From: Comamonas sp. lk
GTDB taxonomy: Bacteria; Pseudomonadota; Gammaproteobacteria; Burkholderiales; Burkholderiaceae_C
Direction of reading: 5' to 3'
DNA length: 32,829 bases
Assembly: GCA_945865675.1 (NCBI GenBank)
Contig: CAMBFO010000015.1
Location: 1 to 32,829 of the forward strand
The notes below the pieces were generated by a model, which made no database searches, had not been told where the DNA came from, and saw nothing but the letters and a program-made list of their open reading frames with translations. Every line of letters starts with the position of its first letter. The stretch's first letter is position 1. The translations under genes and the position numbers were made by a program. Positions 18,867 through 27,301 of the stretch are shown here, piece after piece.

Positions 18867-18895
18867 CTGACTTGGCCCTTTCGAAGCCTGATAAA
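18867..18895 (+). promoter_or_regulatory. Weak candidate promoter for hppA
   Basis: CTGACT (18867-18872) and GATAAA (18890-18895) are 17 bases apart and match the sigma-70 boxes at four positions each. The leader to the hppA start would be about 135 bases, containing the inverted repeat at 18982-19003 and TTCGCGAA at 19008-19015. Confidence 0.25.
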
Positions 18896-18981
18896 GCGCA
18901 CTTTTGCAGCTACAGTTGCGCGGGTTGGCCAATCAGCTTCACGACTATTGCAGTTTGAGAGCACGAGGAAGCAACGCAGCG

Positions 18982-19003
18982 GGAGTACCGCCAGCGTTAC
19001 TCC
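18982..19003. repeat. Inverted repeat in the hppA leader
   Basis: Arms GGAGTA (18982-18987) and TACTCC (18998-19003) with inner CGC/GCG pairs (18989-18991 and 18994-18996) form an interrupted palindrome 35 bases before the hppA ATG. It could be an operator or an RNA hairpin; nothing in it matches the fluoride riboswitch that controls some pyrophosphatase genes. Confidence 0.4.
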
Positions 19004-19037
19004 TTTGTTCGCGAAACAAGCTAGTTTGGAGATTTTT

Positions 19038-21116
19038 ATGACAGGTAACTCAGCGCTGATTCTTGCGCTTGTCTGTGGTTTGATTGCCGTGATCTACGGT
19101 GTTTGGGCCCGCAGCTGGATTCTTTCCCAGGACGCCGGCAATGCCCGGATGCAAGAAATTGCGGCGGCTATTCAAACCGGTGCCGCCGCTTACTTGGCGC
19201 GGCAATACAAAACCATTGCCATGGTCGGCGTGGTACTGGCGATCCTCATTGCTTGGTTCTTAGACCCCTTGAGCGCCGTAGGCTTTGTGCTCGGCGCGGT
19301 GCTCTCCGGTGCCTGCGGCTTTATCGGCATGAACGTGTCAGTGCGCGCCAACGTACGCACCGCGCAGGCAGCCACGCGGGGCATTGGCCCGGCGCTCGAT
19401 GTCGCCTTTCGCGGCGGCGCTATCACCGGCATGCTGGTGGTGGGTCTTGGCCTCTTGGGCGTGACAGGTTTTTACTGGTACCTCACCTCGGCAGGCGTTC
19501 CCGCAGACGGCAAGGCGCTGGCCGGCATGCTCAATCCGCTGATTGGCTTCGCCTTCGGCTCTTCGCTAATTTCTATCTTCGCCCGTTTGGGCGGCGGCAT
19601 TTTCACCAAAGGCGCTGACGTGGGCGCTGACCTGGTCGGCAAAGTTGAGGCAGGAATTCCAGAAGATGACCCGCGCAACCCGGCGGTGATTGCGGACAAC
19701 GTCGGCGACAACGTGGGCGATTGCGCCGGCATGGCCGCTGACTTGTTTGAAACCTATGCCGTAACCCTGATCGCGACCATGGTGCTAGGCGCCATGTTGG
19801 CAGGTAGCGCTGGCCCCAATATGGTGCTCTACCCGCTGGTTCTGGGCGGCGTGTCCATCGTGGCGTCCATCATCGGTTGCTTCTTTGTCAAAGCCAGCCC
19901 CGGCATGACCAACGTCATGCCCGCGCTGTACAAAGGCTTGGCCGTTGCCGGCATTCTTTCATTGGTAGCGTTTTACTTTGTCACCCAGTCACTATTCCCA
20001 GCGCCGCTGGCATTGCCCGATGGCACGGCTTTGAGCGCCAGTGGACTGTTTGGCGCTTGTGCCGTCGGCTTGATTCTGACTGGCGCGCTGGTCTGGGTTA
20101 CCGAGTACTACACCGGGACGCAATACGCTCCCGTGCAGCATATTGCGCAAGCATCGACCACCGGCCACGGCACCAACATCATCGCGGGTCTGGGCGTCTC
20201 CATGCGCTCCACCGCTTGGCCGGTGCTGTTTGTGTGCGCGGCGATTTACAGCGCTTTTGATCTGGGCGGTCTCTATGGCATCGCTATCGCGGCTACCTCC
20301 ATGCTGAGTATGGCTGGCATCGTGGTCGCGTTGGACGCCTACGGCCCGATCACCGACAACGCCGGTGGTATTGCCGAAATGGCTGAACTCCCAGCAAGCG
20401 TGCGCGATATTACCGACCCGCTGGACGCGGTAGGCAACACCACCAAAGCGGTAACCAAAGGCTACGCCATCGGTTCTGCCGGTTTGGCGGCGCTGGTCCT
20501 GTTTGCCGACTACACCCACAAGCTCGAGAGCTTGGGCGCCCACATCAAGTTCGACTTGAGCGACCCTAAAGTCATCATCGGACTGTTCATAGGCGGACTG
20601 ATTCCTTATTTGTTTGGCGCCATGGCGATGGAGGCCGTGGGCCGCGCCGCAGGTGCCGTGGTGGTGGAAGTACGCCGCCAGTTCAAGGAAATCAAAGGCA
20701 TCATGGACGGCACCGGAAAACCCGAGTACGACACGGCGGTAGACATGTTGACCACCGCGGCCATCAAGGAAATGATGATCCCCAGCCTGTTGCCCGTGGT
20801 AGCGCCGATCTTGGTTGGCTTGCTGCTGGGACCAGCGGCTTTGGGAGGCCTTCTGATGGGTACCATCGTCACCGGTTTGTTTGTGGCCATTTCGATGTGT
20901 ACCGGCGGCGGTGCTTGGGATAACGCCAAGAAATACATCGAAGACGGACACCATGGCGGCAAAGGATCTGAAACCCATAAAGCCGCAGTCACCGGCGACA
21001 CCGTGGGCGATCCTTACAAGGACACAGCCGGCCCTGCGATCAACCCCTTGATCAAAATCATCAACATCGTGGCCTTGCTGATCGTGCCCGTGATGATGAA
21101 GATTCACGGCGGCTGA
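19038..21116 (+). CDS. hppA: Membrane-bound proton-pumping pyrophosphatase, K+-independent type
   Basis: Couples pyrophosphate hydrolysis to proton export across the cytoplasmic membrane. The 692-residue protein has about 16 hydrophobic segments. The active-site stretch reads [26 protein letters not shown], followed by [19 protein letters not shown] starting at D220. The segment [17 protein letters not shown] puts Lys at 470 and Thr at 473, the pair that marks K+-independent H+ pumps (K+-dependent enzymes have Ala and Gly/Ala there). ATG 19038 has GGAG a few bases upstream; the frame is open to 18819 but that extension is not conserved. Followed by a strong terminator. Diverges from ppa. Confidence 0.96.
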   Translation: MTGNSALILALVCGLIAVIYGVWARSWILSQDAGNARMQEIAAAIQTGAAAYLARQYKTIAMVGVVLAILIAWFLDPLSAVGFVLGAVLSGACGFIGMNVSVRANVRTAQAATRGIGPALDVAFRGGAITGMLVVGLGLLGVTGFYWYLTSAGVPADGKALAGMLNPLIGFAFGSSLISIFARLGGGIFTKGADVGADLVGKVEAGIPEDDPRNPAVIADNVGDNVGDCAGMAADLFETYAVTLIATMVLGAMLAGSAGPNMVLYPLVLGGVSIVASIIGCFFVKASPGMTNVMPALYKGLAVAGILSLVAFYFVTQSLFPAPLALPDGTALSASGLFGACAVGLILTGALVWVTEYYTGTQYAPVQHIAQASTTGHGTNIIAGLGVSMRSTAWPVLFVCAAIYSAFDLGGLYGIAIAATSMLSMAGIVVALDAYGPITDNAGGIAEMAELPASVRDITDPLDAVGNTTKAVTKGYAIGSAGLAALVLFADYTHKLESLGAHIKFDLSDPKVIIGLFIGGLIPYLFGAMAMEAVGRAAGAVVVEVRRQFKEIKGIMDGTGKPEYDTAVDMLTTAAIKEMMIPSLLPVVAPILVGLLLGPAALGGLLMGTIVTGLFVAISMCTGGGAWDNAKKYIEDGHHGGKGSETHKAAVTGDTVGDPYKDTAGPAINPLIKIINIVALLIVPVMMKIHGG

Positions 21117-21165
21117 TAACGGTAAGCGCATCTACGCCTAGCACAGTCCCCTGCGGCCCGGCCCC

Positions 21166-21200
21166 ATCCCGCAAGCCCTGCGCTTCGCGGGATTTTTTTT
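21166..21200 (+). terminator. Rho-independent terminator of hppA
   Basis: ATCCCGC (21166-21172) pairs with GCGGGAT (21187-21193), with further AAG/CTT pairing inside, and runs straight into eight T (21193-21200). It lies 50 bases after the hppA stop and insulates the response regulator gene downstream. Confidence 0.88.
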
Positions 21201-21270
21201 GTTATTACTTGGCTTTAAGGTGCAATAATCGTTGCTCTCTACGTCCTATTCGTTGGAAGCTCAAGGCGTC

Positions 21271-21894
21271 GTGAAAATACTCATAGTGGATGACCATGCA
21301 TTGGTGCGCGAAGGCCTGGGCCAAGTGCTGTCTGGCATGTATCCCAGGCTGCAGTTGCTGCATGCGGGAACAGGTGCCGCAGCGATTGACATGCTACTGC
21401 CGCATCGCGATATCGACCTGGTGCTGCTTGATTACCACCTGCCGGATATGAATGGCTTGGAGGTGCTGCGCCAGATGGGCCGCATTCAACCCGCGCTAGT
21501 GGTGCTGATGATCTCGGGCAGTACCACCCTGCAATTGATTCAACTGGCGCTCAAAAACGGCGCCGCCGGTTTTGTGACCAAGACGGGCAACACCGACGAC
21601 TTGCTCGAAGCCATTTCCCAAGTGCTCAACGGCGAGATTTACCTGCCGCAGGAGCTAAGACCTTTAGCCGCCGCAGGCAAGGCAGCCCTGGCGCTGCCGC
21701 TGTCGCCCAAACAAGAAATGGTGCTGCGCGGCTTAATGCAAGGCCATACCAACCGGGAAATCGCCACTGCATTAGAGGTTTCTGAGGAAACCATAAAAAC
21801 CCATGTGAGTGCCATCCTGCGCTATTTTCATGCTGACAACCGTACCCAGGCCGTACGCGCGGCGGCCAACTATGCCTTCAACGCCAGTCATTGA
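21271..21894 (+). CDS. LuxR/NarL-type response regulator
   Basis: Phosphorylation-controlled DNA-binding protein. Numbered from GTG 21271, the receiver domain has the acidic pair D7-D8 (ILIVDDHALVREG), phospho-acceptor D54 (LVLLDYHLPDMNG), S82 and K104 (FVTKTG). The C-terminal LuxR helix-turn-helix spans about 143-200 (LSPKQEMVLRGLMQGHTNRE, then VSEETIKTHVSAILRYF). At 207 residues it is standard. The GTG is chosen because the receiver begins there and AAGG lies about five bases upstream; a TTG at 21232 would add 13 residues. It converges on a histidine kinase gene, its likely partner. Confidence 0.9.
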   Translation: MKILIVDDHALVREGLGQVLSGMYPRLQLLHAGTGAAAIDMLLPHRDIDLVLLDYHLPDMNGLEVLRQMGRIQPALVVLMISGSTTLQLIQLALKNGAAGFVTKTGNTDDLLEAISQVLNGEIYLPQELRPLAAAGKAALALPLSPKQEMVLRGLMQGHTNREIATALEVSEETIKTHVSAILRYFHADNRTQAVRAAANYAFNASH

Positions 21895-21906
21895 CCCAGG
21901 CCATGC

Positions 21907-23247
21907 CTAGGTTTGCAACACGCGACGCAGCCATGCGCGCAACTGCGCGGCTTGCAAAGCTTGGCCCAAGACAGCCGTAGCGGCAGGCAGATCAAGCATA
22001 ACTTCGGCCTTACCAAAGTCAGCGTGAATCACGCAAGCCGGTATGGGTCTCCCAATACTCGCACGCAAGGCCCGGATGTGCTGGCCCGCCTGCAGCGGCG
22101 CATCCGCCTGCCAGGCGCAAACCACAGCTTGGGCTTGCAATGCGCTGGCAAGGTCCAAGGTCGGCGCATCGAGCAGCACACATCCCCAACTGCGCAACCA
22201 GGCAGCTACCATGTTTGCGCGTTTTGGGTCAGTATCGAACAAGGCCACCCGCAATCCGTCCAAACCGAAGCTCTCCAGGGCGCTAGGTAAATCGGTCGCT
22301 TGCACCTTGGCACGGTCATCGGCCAGCGGCAAGGTGATGGAAAAACGGCTCCCTCGCCCCAAGGCAGAACGCAACTGCACCTCGGTTCCCATCAGTTGGC
22401 AATGGCGGGAGGCGATATGCAGGCCCAGTGAGGGGCGCGATGGCTCTTGCAGCGTTGCCACATTGCGCTGGGCAAACGGCTCGAAAATCTTGGTGTGGTC
22501 GCGCTCGGCGATGCCCGGCCCGCTGTCGCTGACATCCAGACGCACTGCCGCCCCGTTCTGCACCACGCGGGCGCTGAGCAAGACCGTACCTTGCGCGCAA
22601 AATCGCAGCGCGTTGCGGCCCAAGGCCAGCAAGACGCGTTCGAGTAGCGCCGCATCCCCGAGTACCGAGCGCCCATTGGAGCGGACGACCCAACGCAAAC
22701 CTTTGGCCTGCGCCTCATCGGCCAGTTGCTCGCGCACGCGGAAAAACAGTTCCTCCAGCGATACCACCATGCGCGAGGCCTGCACCTCGCCGGCCTCTAT
22801 CTGCGCCAGTTCCATCAGACCAGCAAGCAAGCGCGTCAAGTCTTGCATAGAGGATTGCAAATAACCGTGCAAAGCCTCAGCGGATGCCTCAGGCGGCAAG
22901 CGTCGCAAACGCTCTAAAAATAGCGCCAGAGCCTGCGCGGGTTGGCACAAGTCATGGGTGGCAGTCGCCCAAAAGCGCGCGCGCTGCTGCAGCAAATCGG
23001 GCGGCTCCTCCTGCGCGGGCCCAGCCGGTCGTAGGCGCAGCAGCGCTTCCCTGGTGATGCGGTCCGGTTCGACCGGTGCCTGACTCGGCTGGTGCGTGGG
23101 CGCAGGACCCATGAAGCGGATAGCGGAGGAGTTTGCAGCCATCGAGGAAGTCCCCGCTTGGGCAGTGGCTTGCGGTTCTCGCCAAAACTGCTGCCACCGG
23201 GCCCACAGTCCGCGTGGCTTATCGCCAAGATCAGAGGGCGGCTTCAT
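21907..23247 (-). CDS. Soluble hybrid histidine kinase with degenerate receiver domain
   Basis: From ATG 23247 the protein has 446 residues and no membrane segment. About 85 Pro/Ala/Gln-rich residues precede the dimerisation domain with the phospho-acceptor His98 in ATATHDLCQPAQALALFLE, a variant of the HDLRQP signature. The HATPase domain follows: GRNALRF (N box), DVSDSGPGIAERD, IFEPFAQ and SLGLHIASRHCQLMG. The last ~115 residues resemble a receiver (LRVALFDTDPKRANMVAAWL), but the position for the phospho-Asp reads AVVCAWQAD, so it probably cannot be phosphorylated. No PAS, GAF or periplasmic sensor is visible. Convergent with the LuxR-type regulator. GTG 23298 would add 17 residues; ATG 23247 overlaps the stop of a small upstream frame (ATGA). 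Confidence 0.85.
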   Translation of the reverse strand: MKPPSDLGDKPRGLWARWQQFWREPQATAQAGTSSMAANSSAIRFMGPAPTHQPSQAPVEPDRITREALLRLRPAGPAQEEPPDLLQQRARFWATATHDLCQPAQALALFLERLRRLPPEASAEALHGYLQSSMQDLTRLLAGLMELAQIEAGEVQASRMVVSLEELFFRVREQLADEAQAKGLRWVVRSNGRSVLGDAALLERVLLALGRNALRFCAQGTVLLSARVVQNGAAVRLDVSDSGPGIAERDHTKIFEPFAQRNVATLQEPSRPSLGLHIASRHCQLMGTEVQLRSALGRGSRFSITLPLADDRAKVQATDLPSALESFGLDGLRVALFDTDPKRANMVAAWLRSWGCVLLDAPTLDLASALQAQAVVCAWQADAPLQAGQHIRALRASIGRPIPACVIHADFGKAEVMLDLPAATAVLGQALQAAQLRAWLRRVLQT

Positions 23248-23342
23248 AGACCGTAAAACCACGCACCGCGACGCCAAGCTTGCGCGGCTGGAGCGCACAG
23301 CGCGTTCAGCGCAATGAGGGCAAGGTTAAGAAAGTAGGCCAT
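23244..23342 (-). CDS. Small hydrophobic reading frame coupled to the kinase gene (tentative)
   Basis: ATG 23342 opens a 32-residue frame beginning MAYFLNLALIALNALCAPAA and ending RRGAWFYGL; its TGA overlaps the ATG of the histidine kinase. An earlier in-frame TTG or GTG would extend the hydrophobic part (ALVLLLFAMAYFLNLAL) into a single membrane helix of about 48 residues in total. There is no ribosome binding site at the ATG. It may be a membrane microprotein partner of the sensorless kinase, or merely an untranslated leader. Unrecognised family. Confidence 0.3.
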   Translation of the reverse strand: MAYFLNLALIALNALCAPAAQAWRRGAWFYGL

Positions 23343-23404
23343 GGCAAACAACAATAGTACCAAGGCGGGGCTAAAGGCCTGAGCACACACTGCACAATAG
23401 CGGC

Positions 23405-24562
23405 ATGAGTAATTCCCACCCGCCGCGCGTAATTCCGGTCTACGACCTTCGTCCAGGCGCACTTCCCATCCCCTCGTCTCTAGCGGGGATGGGCCGCGCG
23501 CCCGGGCTTGGGACTAGCGACATTCTGGGTCGCCCCTTGCGAGACTTGCGCATCAGCGTCACCGACCGGTGTAATTTTCGCTGCAGTTATTGCATGCCCA
23601 AGGAAGTGTTTGACAAGGACTACCAGTACCTGCCCCAGTCAGCCTTGCTGTCCTTTGAAGAAATTGTGCAAGTGGCGCGGGAGTTTGTGGGCTTGGGCGT
23701 GCAAAAAATCCGCCTTACCGGGGGTGAGCCCTTGCTCCGTAAGAACCTGGAATTACTGGTAGCCCAACTCGGCGCCCTGCGCACTCTCGAAGGCCAAGCA
23801 CTGGACATGACGCTGACCACCAACGGCGCCCTCCTAGCCCGTAAAGCCCAGGCGTTGCGGGATGCCGGCTTGCAGCGCGTCACCGTCAGCCTGGATGGAC
23901 TGGACGACCGCATATTCCGCCAAATGAACGACGTGGACTTCCCCGTGTCCGAAGTGCTTAATGGCATTGAAGCGGCGCAGGCTGCAGGCCTGGGACCTAT
24001 CAAGGTCAATATGGTGGTCAAGCGTGGCACCAATGACCATGAAATTCTTCCCATGGCCAGGCATTTCCGAGGGACCGGAATCGTTTTACGGTTCATCGAA
24101 TACATGGATGTAGGCGCCACTAACGGCTGGCGCATGCATGAAGTGTTGCCTTCGGCCGAGGTCATAGCGCGCTTGCAAACCGAGTTTTCCTTGATGCCTC
24201 TGGAGGCCTCTGCAACGGGCGAGACAGCGCAGCGCTGGGCTTACGCCGACGCGCAGGGCCAGCCCGATGTACATGCCGGAGAAATAGGAGTCATCAGCAG
24301 CGTCACCCAAGCCTTTTGCGGAGACTGCAACCGCGCTCGTTTATCTACAGAAGGCCAGTTGTATTTGTGTTTGTTCGCCAGCCGGGGGTATGACTTGCGC
24401 AGCCTGCTGCGCGGAGGCGCGAATGCGCAGGAACTGGCTGGCGCCATAGGCGCAATCTGGGAGCAGCGCGATGACCGCTACTCCATGTTGCGCGCCACAC
24501 TGCCCGCGCAGCCAGAGGCAGAGTCCGGGCGGCGGGTGGAAATGAGTTACATCGGTGGATAA
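23405..24562 (+). CDS. moaA: GTP 3',8-cyclase, radical SAM enzyme of molybdenum cofactor synthesis
   Basis: Opens the Moco pathway by rearranging GTP to 3',8-cyclo-GTP. The radical SAM cluster cysteines are C56, C60 and C63 in [13 protein letters not shown]. The second cluster is held by C305, C308 and C322 ([10 protein letters not shown] and YLCLF). The essential C-terminal Gly-Gly is present (MSYIGG). The 385-residue length includes an N-terminal extension of about 45 residues that is common in Burkholderiales. No clear ribosome binding site precedes ATG 23405. It is followed after 15 bases by moeA; mobA, often adjacent, is not here. Confidence 0.96.
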   Translation: MSNSHPPRVIPVYDLRPGALPIPSSLAGMGRAPGLGTSDILGRPLRDLRISVTDRCNFRCSYCMPKEVFDKDYQYLPQSALLSFEEIVQVAREFVGLGVQKIRLTGGEPLLRKNLELLVAQLGALRTLEGQALDMTLTTNGALLARKAQALRDAGLQRVTVSLDGLDDRIFRQMNDVDFPVSEVLNGIEAAQAAGLGPIKVNMVVKRGTNDHEILPMARHFRGTGIVLRFIEYMDVGATNGWRMHEVLPSAEVIARLQTEFSLMPLEASATGETAQRWAYADAQGQPDVHAGEIGVISSVTQAFCGDCNRARLSTEGQLYLCLFASRGYDLRSLLRGGANAQELAGAIGAIWEQRDDRYSMLRATLPAQPEAESGRRVEMSYIGG

Positions 24563-24577
24563 GGTGGATTTCTTTTC

Positions 24578-25879
24578 ATGAAATCGCTGGCAGAAATAGC
24601 CGACACCTTGCTGGGTTACGACCCCGATGCCTTAGCGGCACAGTCGGTCAATACATTCCTGGCCGGTATGGTGCCCCTGCCCACGCAGACCGAAGCGCTT
24701 GCCCTGATGCAAGCGTTGGGGCGGGTATTGGCCCAAGACATCATCAGCCCGATTGACGTACCGCCCCACGACAACTCGGCCATGGACGGCTACGCTTTCG
24801 ATGGCAGTGCCTTGTCGGCAAACAAGCCTTTGCAATTACAGATTGCAGGCAGTGCGCTGGCGGGCAAGCCATTTTCCGGGCAGATCGGCGCGGGCCAATG
24901 CCTGCACATCATGACCGGAGCCATACTCCCGCCAGGGCTAGACACCGTGGTGCCGCAAGAACTGGTGAAGGTGCACAAGAACTGCATTGAGATTGCACCG
25001 GGCATTGTGCAGCCGGGTGACAACCGGCGCTTACGGGGCGAGGATGTGCACTGTGGCAGCGTTGCGCTAACCAAGGGCTCGGTCTTAGGGCCCGCCGCCC
25101 TGGGCCTGCTAGCTAGCCTGGGTTTGCCTAAGGCAACTGTATTTCGCAAGCTTCGCGTGGCTTATTTCTCCACCGGCGACGAAATTTTGAGCCTGGGCGA
25201 TAGCCCCCGGGAGGGCGCCGTGTTTGACAGCAACCGCTATACCGTATCGGGCATGTTGCAGTGCATGGGTATTGAATGCATTGACCTGGGCGTGGTCCGC
25301 GATGACCCGGATTTGCTGGAAAGCGCGTTCCTCCAAGCTGCCGCGCAAGCAGACGCGATTGTGACCAGTGGCGGCGTAAGCGTGGGCGAAGCCGACCACA
25401 CCAAAGCCATGATGCGGCAGCTAGCGCACAGCGATACTGCAGGCGAAGGCGGCGTGGCCTTTTGGCGCATTGCCATGCGACCGGGCCGTCCCATGGCAGT
25501 GGGCCGCATTGGCCGCGTTCCCTTGTTTGGCCTGCCGGGTAACCCGGTAGCAGTGATGGTGACGTTTTTAGCCTTCGTGCGCCCAGCCCTTTGGCAAATG
25601 ATGGGCGCCAGCCCAAATGACCCGCAAGTGCAATGCCCGATGTTGCAAGCGCGCAGCAGCGAAGCCATTCGAAAAAAACCGGGGCGCACCGAATACCAAC
25701 GGGCGATCGTCTCGCGCACGGCCGACGGCGCGCTGCAGGTCCGCATTACCGGTCAGCAAGGCTCGGGCGTGCTGAGCTCTATGGTGCAAGCCAATGGGCT
25801 GATGGTCTTGCCGCACGGGCAGGGCAATATCGCCATAGGCGATACCGTCGAAGTCATGATGTTCGCAGGCGTGCTCTGA
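24578..25879 (+). CDS. moeA: Molybdopterin molybdenumtransferase
   Basis: Inserts molybdate into adenylated molybdopterin, the last common step of Moco synthesis. Motifs in order: PPHDNSAMDGYAF (about residues 62-74), PGDNRRLRGEDV, VAYFSTGDEILSLGD, VTSGGVSVGEADHTK and FGLPGNPVAVMVTFLAFV. Length of 433 is usual (about 400-420), with a short N-terminal extension. Lies 15 bases after moaA, so one transcript is likely. Its stop is one base from the rnhA end on the other strand, leaving no room for a separate terminator. Confidence 0.96.
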   Translation: MKSLAEIADTLLGYDPDALAAQSVNTFLAGMVPLPTQTEALALMQALGRVLAQDIISPIDVPPHDNSAMDGYAFDGSALSANKPLQLQIAGSALAGKPFSGQIGAGQCLHIMTGAILPPGLDTVVPQELVKVHKNCIEIAPGIVQPGDNRRLRGEDVHCGSVALTKGSVLGPAALGLLASLGLPKATVFRKLRVAYFSTGDEILSLGDSPREGAVFDSNRYTVSGMLQCMGIECIDLGVVRDDPDLLESAFLQAAAQADAIVTSGGVSVGEADHTKAMMRQLAHSDTAGEGGVAFWRIAMRPGRPMAVGRIGRVPLFGLPGNPVAVMVTFLAFVRPALWQMMGASPNDPQVQCPMLQARSSEAIRKKPGRTEYQRAIVSRTADGALQVRITGQQGSGVLSSMVQANGLMVLPHGQGNIAIGDTVEVMMFAGVL

Positions 25880-25880
25880 A

Positions 25881-26327
25881 CTAGCGGCTGAGCTGCTCCA
25901 CCCCGCGGTTGGCCAGGGCGTCAGCGCGCTCATTGCCGGGGTCGCCGGCGTGGCCCTTGACCCATTGCCACTCGATGCGGTGTTCGCTTTGGTGTACCAA
26001 GGCATCCAGTCTTTGCCACAAATCCACGTTCTTGACGGGTTGCTTGGCTGCCGTGCGCCAGCCCTTGGCTTTCCAGCCATGCAGCCATTCAGTGATACCT
26101 TTGAGCACATACTGGCTGTCCACAAACAGGATCACATGGCAAGGGCGCTTGAGTGCCGAAAGTGCCTCGATCACCGCCATCATCTCCATGCGGTTGTTGG
26201 TAGTCTCTGGCTCACCGCCACAAAGTTCTTTTTCCGCACCATCGGCAGCGCGCAACAGCGCGCCCCAGCCGCCCGGCCCCGGATTGCCTTTGCAGGCGCC
26301 ATCGGTGTAGATCACGATCTTGTTCAA
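25881..26327 (-). CDS. rnhA: Ribonuclease HI
   Basis: Cuts RNA in RNA/DNA hybrids, removing primers and R-loops. The DEDD active site is complete: D9 ([18 protein letters not shown]), E48 ([13 protein letters not shown]), D70 ([12 protein letters not shown]) and D136, with catalytic-helper H126 ([17 protein letters not shown]). The 148-residue length matches E. coli (155). The start is TTG 26327, preceded by AAGGAG at eight bases. It overlaps the stop of the methyltransferase gene (TTGA). Upstream in-frame starts would append residues encoded inside the methyltransferase gene and are rejected. Confidence 0.95.
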   Translation of the reverse strand: MNKIVIYTDGACKGNPGPGGWGALLRAADGAEKELCGGEPETTNNRMEMMAVIEALSALKRPCHVILFVDSQYVLKGITEWLHGWKAKGWRTAAKQPVKNVDLWQRLDALVHQSEHRIEWQWVKGHAGDPGNERADALANRGVEQLSR

Positions 26328-27139
26328 TGCTTTCGCTCCTTCAGCAGCGCATCCTGGTTGCTCTGGCCGGCCGGCACCTGGTGTGGCACGCGCCCACGGG
26401 TGGTCTTCCACACCGAACCGAGCAAACGCACGCCACGCACGCGCTTAACTCCCACCACCAAATAACTGGAACCAAAAATCGGCCACCAGCGCGGCCCCAG
26501 GCGCTCCATCCAAGCAAAGCGTTGCAGCCAGGCCGGGCTGGACACCGCTGGAACATAGCAACCAAAGCGCACAATTTCCACCTCAAAATCGAGCAAGCGA
26601 AGCCAATCTCGCAAGCGCCAATAGCCGATGTATTCACCCGCTACCGGCAAATAGCCCCGGCCCGACCAGCGACCACCGCTCAGGCTTTCCCACAGGCGCG
26701 AGCGCGCCTGCCGCAGCGCCCACAAGCCCACCGGATTGAAGCCGCAAATCAGCACCCGGCCTTGGGGCACCAGCACCCGCTCGACCTCACGCAAAGTAGC
26801 ATGGGCATCCATGCTCACTTCCAGGCTGTGCGGCATCAACACCAGATCCAAACTGGCAGCCGGAAATGGCAGGGCCGAAAAATCGGTAACCAGTGCAGGG
26901 CTAGGCCCAGGGTTCGCATCGTCCTGCGGCCCCAGCTCGAGCGGCTCTTGCACCGCCAACCAGCGGTGCGGCATGCGATTGTGGGCCAGGCCCTGCAATT
27001 GCGGCAGACCCAGCTGCAAAGCATGAAAGCCGAACATGTCTGCGACCAATGCGTCCGCTTGGCCCTGCTCCCAAGCCAGCATATAGCGTCCGGCATGGGT
27101 TTGGAGCCAGTCTTGCAAATCTATAATCCGCTCGCTCAT
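26324..27139 (-). CDS. Class I SAM-dependent methyltransferase, substrate unknown
   Basis: 271-residue methyltransferase-like protein. The post-motif region is clear: [24 protein letters not shown] (about residues 86-109, motif II/III in methyltransferase-11 fashion), then [24 protein letters not shown]. The usual glycine-rich SAM loop is atypical, reading [16 protein letters not shown], which I believe is normal for this rnhA-linked subgroup. A C-terminal basic stretch follows [17 protein letters not shown]. It overlaps rnhA and diverges from the mltD gene, an arrangement common in Burkholderiales, where gloB is often found alongside but is missing here. Methyl acceptor unknown. Confidence 0.85.
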   Translation of the reverse strand: MSERIIDLQDWLQTHAGRYMLAWEQGQADALVADMFGFHALQLGLPQLQGLAHNRMPHRWLAVQEPLELGPQDDANPGPSPALVTDFSALPFPAASLDLVLMPHSLEVSMDAHATLREVERVLVPQGRVLICGFNPVGLWALRQARSRLWESLSGGRWSGRGYLPVAGEYIGYWRLRDWLRLLDFEVEIVRFGCYVPAVSSPAWLQRFAWMERLGPRWWPIFGSSYLVVGVKRVRGVRLLGSVWKTTRGRVPHQVPAGQSNQDALLKERKH

Positions 27140-27301
27140 GACATTGTTTTCGCTGCCCGCTCTGACTACGCTGATTTATTTGGATGCCCTAAGATGCGCC
27201 GGCCAGACGCCATCCAGTCCATCTTGCGCCCCAAAACGCCACTGTGCAGCAAACCGCTGCTAAGTCCGGCGCATTCTAGTCAGACCCCATTGCCGCAACC
27301 C

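Noticed and set aside
18819-19037. A 73-codon N-terminal extension of hppA
   Set aside because: The ATG at 19038 has a ribosome binding site and begins directly at the first membrane helix expected in the family; the extension covers the palindrome and leader repeats.
18805-19037. A fluoride riboswitch or other known riboswitch before hppA
   Set aside because: Pyrophosphatase genes sometimes carry one, but I could not find the conserved fluoride-aptamer segments.
26327-27301. A 325-codon in-frame extension of the mltD reading frame
   Set aside because: It lies antisense to the methyltransferase gene, lacks homology-like features, and the lipoprotein signal starts only at 27302.
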